A program made the translations under genes and the position numbers. The notes beneath the pieces are model-generated. The model worked only from the letters and a program-made list of their open reading frames with translations. It had not been told where the DNA came from and made no database searches. DNA of 64,000 bases from Bacteroidota bacterium (lineage in GTDB: Bacteria; Bacteroidota; Bacteroidia; Chitinophagales; Chitinophagaceae). Positions 58,886 through 64,000 of this stretch are shown here, in pieces. How positions within the stretch are numbered: the first letter of the stretch is position 1; each line of letters starts with the position of its first letter. The DNA lies in assembly GCA_023387985.1 (NCBI GenBank), contig JAEWHC010000006.1:1-64000 (forward strand). The letters are read 5' to 3'.

Positions 58886-59455
58886 ATGCATATCGGATTG
58901 TACTTTGGCTCATTCAACCCCATACACCACGGCCACCTTATAATAGCGAGCTATTGCTGCCACAAAACCGACCTGGAACAGGTATGGCTCATCCTCTCTC
59001 CCCTCAATCCGCTCAAACCGTCTGCCAGCCTGCTTAATGAATATGACAGGCTTCACCTCGTTAACCTGGCTATTGAAAATGATTTAAAACTACAGGCAAG
59101 GGATGTCGAATTCCGACTGCCCAAACCCTCTTATACCGTACATACACTGGCCTATCTCCAGGAAAAATACCCCGATCATACATTCAGCATCATTATGGGT
59201 GCTGACAGCCTGAGCAATTTACCGCAGTGGAAAAACTCCGAAACCATCATCAACAACCATCACCTTTACGTTTTTCGCCGCCCGGGATTTGCCCTGGAAA
59301 ATCCCACCAATGCCCATTATACCCTGGTGGAAGCTCCCCTCCTGGATATCTCGTCAACGCAAATCCGCAACTTCATTAAAGAAGGCATCCCCGTACGGTA
59401 TATGATCCCCGATAAAGTAGCTGAAGAAATTGAAAGAAACAATTACTACCGGTAA
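58886..59455 (+). CDS. nadD: Nicotinate-nucleotide adenylyltransferase
   Basis: This 189-residue enzyme transfers the adenylyl group of ATP to nicotinate mononucleotide, giving deamido-NAD. The nucleotidyltransferase motif is GLYFGSFNPIHHGHL, with the ISSTQIRNFI block near the C-terminus and ADSLSNLPQWKN for substrate binding. It is co-transcribed with feoA, two bases apart. With nadC (21417) and nadA (62767) it supplies three steps of de novo NAD synthesis in the window. Confidence 0.93.
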   Translation: MHIGLYFGSFNPIHHGHLIIASYCCHKTDLEQVWLILSPLNPLKPSASLLNEYDRLHLVNLAIENDLKLQARDVEFRLPKPSYTVHTLAYLQEKYPDHTFSIIMGADSLSNLPQWKNSETIINNHHLYVFRRPGFALENPTNAHYTLVEAPLLDISSTQIRNFIKEGIPVRYMIPDKVAEEIERNNYYR

Positions 59456-59459
59456 CAAT

Positions 59460-59629
59460 ATAACGCTAATATATTTAAGCAGATTGGAAATCAGCACGGG
59501 TATGCTTTATGCCCGGCGATCTTAATTGCCTCACCCCTGGACCTAACAGGCCAATCATGAAGAAAAATTTTTCACGACACGTGCACGCCATACCTGCCTG
59601 AAAACGAACATAACGCTAACCTATTTAAG
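59460..59629. repeat. Imperfect direct repeat, 20 bp, 150 bp apart
   Basis: ATAACGCTAATATATTTAAG (59460-59479) and ATAACGCTAACCTATTTAAG (59610-59629) match at 18 of 20 positions. They lie in the gap between convergent nadD and chrA. The function is unknown; it could be a short insertion scar or a chance duplication. Confidence 0.5.
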
Positions 59630-59644
59630 TAATGGGTATCCCGC

Positions 59645-60886
59645 TCAAACCGCCAGCCCCAGCAGCATGCAAATGATCACCACCACCGGCGAGGGCAGTC
59701 GCGTAAACGTAAGGAGTAAAAAAGTAAGCACCATGACCCCGGCATTCATCCAGGTGCTGAGCTTCGTGGCATCCATGGAAAGTTCGTTCAGCAGGAAAAA
59801 AGAGGACGCCCCCATGATGCCCACCACAACGGCATTCACGCCCTCCAGCGACCGGTAAACCACCGCATATCGCTTAAGGTAATTCCAGATCGGGAAAAAG
59901 AACAAAACCAGTAAAAGGCTGGGCAAAAAAATAAAGATCAGCCCGGCCACGCAACCCGCGATCTGCCAGCCCACACCCCAGTTGCGCATTGCCATTCCAC
60001 CATGAAAAGCCGTTACACTGAAAGTTGGGCCGGGTATAGCCCGCACCATGCCACTGCCCGTCAAAAATTCTTCACTCGTCATATACTGCCGATCCGGTGC
60101 CGGACGCAAAACAAACTGCTCATACATCAGCGGAACCAACACATCTCCACCGCCAAAAACAATACTGCCAAAACGGTAAAAGTTTTCCGACAGATTCCAT
60201 ATCCGGTATTCAGGGCGCTGCTCTCCCAGCTTGGCCTGCTGCTTACGGGCATGTTCTGATGCCGCCCCCAGTATAATGAACAAGGCGGCAAACACCCAGA
60301 TATGATTCCAACCGATTTTTTTTCGCTGCCCTTGCATATTCGGTATACGCTTTTTACTGAAGTTGGTTGCAATTCCACCCGCTACCAGCAGGATCGGGAA
60401 AATCCAGGGATTCTTGAAGAATTCAAACGTGAGGAAAACCGAAATGAGGGCTATGCCAAGCGTTATGGAATTCTTGATGGCGATCCTGCCCATTTTGTAT
60501 GCGGCAAAAGCAAGGTATCCTATGGCCATGGCATAGATGTACTGGAACAGCGTCTGCTGAAGATTCCACTCCGTAAAGGAAGACAGCAGGAAACTCAACA
60601 AGCCCATCAGGATCCCCGCAGGCAATACCCAAATTACCAAGGTTAAAACAGCAAGCACCACCCCACCTCTTTTATATCCAATAAGGGTAAGTGTTTGTGT
60701 GCTGCTGGCCCCCGGCAGCAATTGCGTAAAGGCCATAAATTCCATCAGTTCCTCTTCGCTGGTATAAGGCCTTTCATCCACAAACCGTTTTACCACCATG
60801 CCGTAGTGGCCCTGCGGACCTCCGAAAGCAGTTATGCTGTGCCAAAATACCGATTTGAGAAAAGGAATATGCCTTAATAACTTCAT
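59645..60886 (-). CDS. chrA: ChrA family chromate transporter
   Basis: This 413-residue CHR-family transporter has two homologous halves. The first contains SITAFGGPQGHYGMVVKRFVDERPYTSEEELMEFMAFTQLLPGASSTQTL and the second FGSIVFGGGDVLVPLMYEQFV, YMTSEEFLTGSGMVRAIPGPTFSVTAFHGG. It has about ten membrane helices. Such proteins expel chromate using the proton gradient; some transport sulfate. The ATG at 60884-60886 (MKLLRHIPFL) was chosen over an upstream ATG because the upstream residues are not conserved. It is divergent to corA, with 44 bases between them. Confidence 0.88.
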   Translation of the reverse strand: MKLLRHIPFLKSVFWHSITAFGGPQGHYGMVVKRFVDERPYTSEEELMEFMAFTQLLPGASSTQTLTLIGYKRGGVVLAVLTLVIWVLPAGILMGLLSFLLSSFTEWNLQQTLFQYIYAMAIGYLAFAAYKMGRIAIKNSITLGIALISVFLTFEFFKNPWIFPILLVAGGIATNFSKKRIPNMQGQRKKIGWNHIWVFAALFIILGAASEHARKQQAKLGEQRPEYRIWNLSENFYRFGSIVFGGGDVLVPLMYEQFVLRPAPDRQYMTSEEFLTGSGMVRAIPGPTFSVTAFHGGMAMRNWGVGWQIAGCVAGLIFIFLPSLLLVLFFFPIWNYLKRYAVVYRSLEGVNAVVVGIMGASSFFLLNELSMDATKLSTWMNAGVMVLTFLLLTFTRLPSPVVVIICMLLGLAV

Positions 60887-60930
60887 AGATTTACCCTGCC
60901 AATTAATCATAATCACCCATCACCAGCGAT

Positions 60931-62073
60931 ATGAAAACTGTAGATCCTCCTTTTCCAAAAATAAGCTACAGAAAGCTATTAAAAATACTTGCCCGCAAAA
61001 GGACCAGGGCGGTAGTCAATCCTTTTTTGCAACGTGAAATTACTGAGGGGCCTACCGTTATCTCCGTTCATGCCTATACACCGGAACAACTCAAATACGA
61101 AACCCCGGAGAATATCCTGGAATACCTCCAAAAAAATCCAGAACCAGGCTTCATCCGCTGGATCAACATGGATCATCTCCATGCTGAACAAATGACGGCG
61201 GTATGCGAACATTTCGGTATTCACTGGCTGATCCAGGAAGACATCATCAGCATAGGGCAAAGGCCTAAAGTGGATGAATACGATGGCATATTGTTCGTAC
61301 TGCTTAATCTGATATATTACAATGAAGACATCGGCCTGATCGAAAAAGAACAGATCAGCATTGTGCTCGGCCAGGATTTCGTACTCAGCTTCCAGGAAGA
61401 CTCCCGGCGCGATGTATTCGATCCCATCCGCAAAAAACTCCAGATTGCCGGTAGCCGCGAAAGACAACGCGATGAAGATTTCCTTTTTTATTCCCTCATT
61501 GATGTAATTGCGGACAGTTACCTGCAGGTGATTGAACAACTTGGCGTGCAAATTGAACACATAGAAGAACAAATGTTGCAAAGATCATCGCCCACCCACT
61601 TTCAACGCATCTCCCAGTTGCGCAAAGACATCATACTGCTGAAACGCTACATAACACCGGTTCGCGATCTTGTAGCCACCATCATCCGTTCCAATTCAAC
61701 GTTACTTAAAAAAGGAACAATCCGTTATTTTAAAGATGTACACGACCATGTAGCGCTGGCCAGTGACCTGGTGGACAATTACCGGGACATGAATATGGCG
61801 CTGCAGGATATGTATGTCAACAGCGTAAACCTAAGGATGAATGAGGTTATGAAAACCCTCGCCATCATTACTGCAATCATGGCACCGGCCACCGTTATTG
61901 GTGGCTTGTTCGGAATGAACTTCAAATACATTCCCTTCTCAGATTTCAGGTATGGATTTCACATCACCATTGGCATCATGATTTTCATACCCTTTCTCAT
62001 GATCCTCTGGTTTTATATCAGGGGATGGTTTCACAAAGAATTTCCCGGGAAAAATAACGGAAGCCTGTTTTAA
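60931..62073 (+). CDS. corA: CorA-type magnesium/cobalt transporter
   Basis: This 380-residue CorA has a large cytosolic N-terminal domain, a long helix (DVIADSYLQVIEQLGVQIEHIEEQML) and two C-terminal membrane helices. The selectivity motif GMN is at residues 328-330 in GGLFGMNFKYIP. This channel imports Mg2+ and also Co2+ or Ni2+, driven by membrane potential. Its stop is one base from the stop of the convergent DUF2480 gene. No magnesium riboswitch was seen upstream; only 44 bases separate it from chrA. Confidence 0.93.
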   Translation: MKTVDPPFPKISYRKLLKILARKRTRAVVNPFLQREITEGPTVISVHAYTPEQLKYETPENILEYLQKNPEPGFIRWINMDHLHAEQMTAVCEHFGIHWLIQEDIISIGQRPKVDEYDGILFVLLNLIYYNEDIGLIEKEQISIVLGQDFVLSFQEDSRRDVFDPIRKKLQIAGSRERQRDEDFLFYSLIDVIADSYLQVIEQLGVQIEHIEEQMLQRSSPTHFQRISQLRKDIILLKRYITPVRDLVATIIRSNSTLLKKGTIRYFKDVHDHVALASDLVDNYRDMNMALQDMYVNSVNLRMNEVMKTLAIITAIMAPATVIGGLFGMNFKYIPFSDFRYGFHITIGIMIFIPFLMILWFYIRGWFHKEFPGKNNGSLF

Positions 62074-62074
62074 T

Positions 62075-62587
62075 TTAATCGCGGCGTTTAAAAATGGGAA
62101 CCGTACTGCAAGGCTCGCCATACATGATGCTTTTCACAACCGGCCGGAGCAAAGATGTTGCTTCAAGATAGGCTGATTCACTGATGGGGGTTTCACCGCA
62201 ACCTTTAAGAACTACCCTTTCATTGGCAAAGTTTTCGGGATCAATTTGCTGCAGATTGCGGGCAAACATCTTCTCGCGGGCCTCTTCCGGGCTGCCCAAA
62301 ACCACGGCCTTGCTCACCGGGGTGAGGTAAGAAGACGCCAGCATGTAGGCCCAGACAGGAATGATGGCATCGGCACTGCAATGCACAGCCACAATTTTTC
62401 TGGAATACTGTTCCCAGTCATGATCTTTTAAAGATTGACGGTAATCCTTTTCCTTCAGGATCATTTCCATGAACAAAAAAGGTTTCAGGTCAAACGCTAT
62501 AATCTCTCCCTCTTTGGGATAATATTCTGCAAGGTCAAGTGTAATGAGCCCGCTCTCCGCAACCTTATTTATAAATGGCGTTTCCAT
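62075..62587 (-). CDS. DUF2480 family protein
   Basis: This 170-residue cytosolic protein has the DUF2480 blocks: INKVAESGLITLDLAEYYPKEGEIIAFDLKPFLFMEMILKEKDYRQSLKDHDW, YSRKIVAVHCSADAIIPVWAYMLASSYLTPVSKAVVLGS, and VLKGCGETPISESAYLEATSLLRPVVKSIMYGEPCSTVPIFKR. This family is limited to Bacteroidota and has no known function. The start is ATG 62585-62587; an in-frame TTG upstream is less likely. An exact -7 box lies six bases before this ATG. It converges on corA with one base between the stop codons. Confidence 0.88.
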   Translation of the reverse strand: METPFINKVAESGLITLDLAEYYPKEGEIIAFDLKPFLFMEMILKEKDYRQSLKDHDWEQYSRKIVAVHCSADAIIPVWAYMLASSYLTPVSKAVVLGSPEEAREKMFARNLQQIDPENFANERVVLKGCGETPISESAYLEATSLLRPVVKSIMYGEPCSTVPIFKRRD

Positions 62588-62593
62588 AGGATG

Positions 62594-62601
62594 CAAAATT
62601 A
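62594..62601 (-). promoter_or_regulatory. -7 promoter box for the DUF2480 gene
   Basis: The minus strand reads TAATTTTG, an exact TAnnTTTG, ending six bases before the ATG at 62587. This spacing fits the short-leader pattern also seen at nadC and mnmG. Confidence 0.5.
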
Positions 62602-62766
62602 CTTCAAATCCTTTCCAATGATTTATGACCTACGGAACTTTAACGAGGCAAAGATTTAGATTTCCTGGCTGTTAACGGCTTGAAGATTTAAGTGCCGGAT
62701 AAAAATTGCCGGAGCAATTTGAACCAGTCAACGTGTTACCTGTTCCAATTACTAAGGTATGTTATT

Positions 62767-63777
62767 TTATCCCAGCAATCCCACCTGCCGGCTGATCTCC
62801 ATCATCCGGTCAATTGGTTTAAGGGCGGCGAGGCGCAATTCTTCATCCATAATAATCTCCGGAACTTCGTATTTCAGGCAGAGATAGATTTTTTCAAGGG
62901 TGTTGAGCTTCATATGCGGGCATTCGTTGCAGGCACAGGTATTGTCGGGTGGCGCAGCAATAAAGGTTTTCTCCGGGCTTGCTTTTTCCATCTGGTGAAT
63001 GATTCCCGCCTCGGTAGCCACAATATACGCACTGCTGCCTTCCGTTTGGGTGTATTTCAGCAACTGGCTGGTGGATCCTATAAAATCAGCAACTTCCAAC
63101 ACGGCATCTTCACATTCCGGGTGGGCGATTACTTTGGCATGGGGATGCCGGGTTTTTAGTTTGGTAATCTTTTCCAAACTGAAGATCTCATGCACCATGC
63201 AGGATCCGTTCCACAGCACCATATCGCGGCCGGTAACCTTCGACAAATAAGCGCCAAGGTTTTTATCTGGCGCGAAGATGATCTTTTGATCCGGAGGCAG
63301 GCTATCGATAATTGCCCTTGCACTGCTGCTTGTACAGATGTAATCACTCAGGGCTTTCATGCCGGCACTGCAGTTGATATAGGTAATGACCACATGATCG
63401 GGGTAATTCTTTTTCCATTCCCGGAATAGCTCTGGCGGTGCGCTGTCGCTCAGGCTGCAACCGGCATGGAGGTCAGGCAAAACCACTTTTTTTGCCGGAT
63501 TCAGAATTTTGGCTGTTTCCGCCATAAAATGCACCCCGGCAAACACAATGAGATCAGCATCGGTTTCAGCCGCTTTCTGGGCCAGGCCAAGGCTGTCGCC
63601 AATATAATCGGCTATATCCTGGATATCAGGTTCCTGGTAATAATGTGCGAGAATTATGGCATTTTTTTCTTTCTTTAACCGGTCAATCTCTGCAAACAAA
63701 TCAAGCGTGGGATCTACTTCAATATCGAGAAAACCTCTCTTTTCAATTTTTTGCTGGTCAGCGTTGATAACTGTCAT
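62767..63777 (-). CDS. nadA: Quinolinate synthase NadA
   Basis: This 336-residue [4Fe-4S] enzyme condenses iminoaspartate with dihydroxyacetone phosphate to quinolinate, the second step of de novo NAD synthesis. The three cluster cysteines lie in LPDLHAGCSLSDSA, ITYINCSAGMKALSDYIC and CACNECPHMKLN. The substrate block is ILAHYYQEPDIQDIADYIGDSLGLAQKA. NadA usually works with L-aspartate oxidase (nadB), which is not in this window. It is transcribed alone, leftward. Confidence 0.94.
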   Translation of the reverse strand: MTVINADQQKIEKRGFLDIEVDPTLDLFAEIDRLKKEKNAIILAHYYQEPDIQDIADYIGDSLGLAQKAAETDADLIVFAGVHFMAETAKILNPAKKVVLPDLHAGCSLSDSAPPELFREWKKNYPDHVVITYINCSAGMKALSDYICTSSSARAIIDSLPPDQKIIFAPDKNLGAYLSKVTGRDMVLWNGSCMVHEIFSLEKITKLKTRHPHAKVIAHPECEDAVLEVADFIGSTSQLLKYTQTEGSSAYIVATEAGIIHQMEKASPEKTFIAAPPDNTCACNECPHMKLNTLEKIYLCLKYEVPEIIMDEELRLAALKPIDRMMEISRQVGLLG

Positions 63778-64000
63778 AATATCTTCTATTAATTATTTTT
63801 TATAAAACCTGTTATTACTATTAGGGCCGTGAATATGTGGATTGATGCGAAACACCCCTATACAAAAATAAGTTGTTCAGGGGTTATCAACATGGAGCAT
63901 GCCGTTTTTAAAGATAGCCTTTATAATGAACTGCTGATTATGTCGCAGTTTGTTCACCGTGTTGATTTGTTTTATGCACTTGTTAAGGTAAAAATTTTAA
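63778..64000. other. Right edge of window with a possible partial reading frame
   Basis: Upstream of nadA there is no clear -7 box. A rightward frame opens at ATG 63892 (MEHAVFKDSL) and stays open to the window end (36 codons). It may be the start of a real gene or chance; no family feature is visible in the available residues. Confidence 0.25.

Noticed and set aside
63884..63892. DnaA box (TTATCAACA)
   Set aside because: One mismatch to the consensus and a single isolated copy; not sufficient for an origin.
1..64000. tRNA, rRNA, phage, toxin-antitoxin or classical defence genes
   Set aside because: I looked for typical tRNA arms, transposases, integrases, nuclease/helicase clusters and found none I could support.

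Overview
The window looks like a chromosomal segment of a Bacteroidota bacterium, most likely of the Chitinophagaceae or a close relative. The evidence is a T9SS-type C-terminal sorting domain, a GLPGLI-family protein beside a carboxypeptidase-regulatory-domain outer-membrane protein, several families largely confined to this phylum (DUF5916, DUF6122, DUF2480), and the phylum's -7 promoter box TAnnTTTG just upstream of many starts. Shine-Dalgarno sequences are rare. No rRNA, tRNA, CRISPR array, transposase, phage gene or classical defence system was seen. Most genes are housekeeping, envelope and secreted-enzyme genes.

Layout. 1-660: copies of a modular intergenic repeat. 669-5160: two secreted amidohydrolase-like proteins, ended by a terminator. 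5230-6020: the densest repeat cluster. 6049-11217: DUF2147 protein, a 912-residue T9SS-sorted repeat protein, DUF6122 protein and a TTHB210-like lipoprotein. 11723-16056: DUF421 protein, DNA polymerase III delta' and a penicillin-acylase-family hydrolase. 16298-20104: PPOX-fold protein, M48 protease and acyltransferase. 20830-22286: nadC, a SUI1 factor and a small membrane protein in one operon. 22500-26228: small Cys-rich secreted protein, GLPGLI protein and outer-membrane protein. 26302-27300: fabH. 27436-32080: a five-gene exporter operon (ATPase, HlyD-type adaptor, permease, DUF420 protein, TolC). 32261-36555: DedA protein, GH36 alpha-galactosidase, DUF202 protein and cupin. 36755-42714: response regulator, histidine kinase, P-type ATPase, then a ferritin-like lipoprotein and a DUF2231-like membrane protein. 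42819-55924: DUF2461, PfkB kinase, phosphoesterase lipoprotein, H1-like basic protein, DUF5916 protein, fatty-acid desaturase, M19-type dipeptidase and S9 peptidase. 56184-63777: mnmG, ybeY, feoA, nadD, chrA, corA, DUF2480 and nadA.

The most striking signal is regulatory. Upstream of the response-regulator operon (36658-36685) and again upstream of the ferritin-like operon (41445-41472) there are three CTTAA-type hexamers with an exact 11-bp period. In both cases a CAnnTTTGC box follows after exactly 22 bp. This predicts that the regulator activates its own kinase/ATPase operon and the downstream ferritin/DUF2231 operon as one metal- or envelope-stress regulon.

A second strong signal is a pair of perfect parS-like palindromes (TGTTCCACGTGGAACA) between ybeY and mnmG, which suggests a chromosome-partitioning locus and perhaps proximity to the replication origin. 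Three NAD-synthesis genes (nadC, nadD, nadA) are scattered over separate transcription units. Base counts, homology and domain names are from reading the sequence only; no searches were run.
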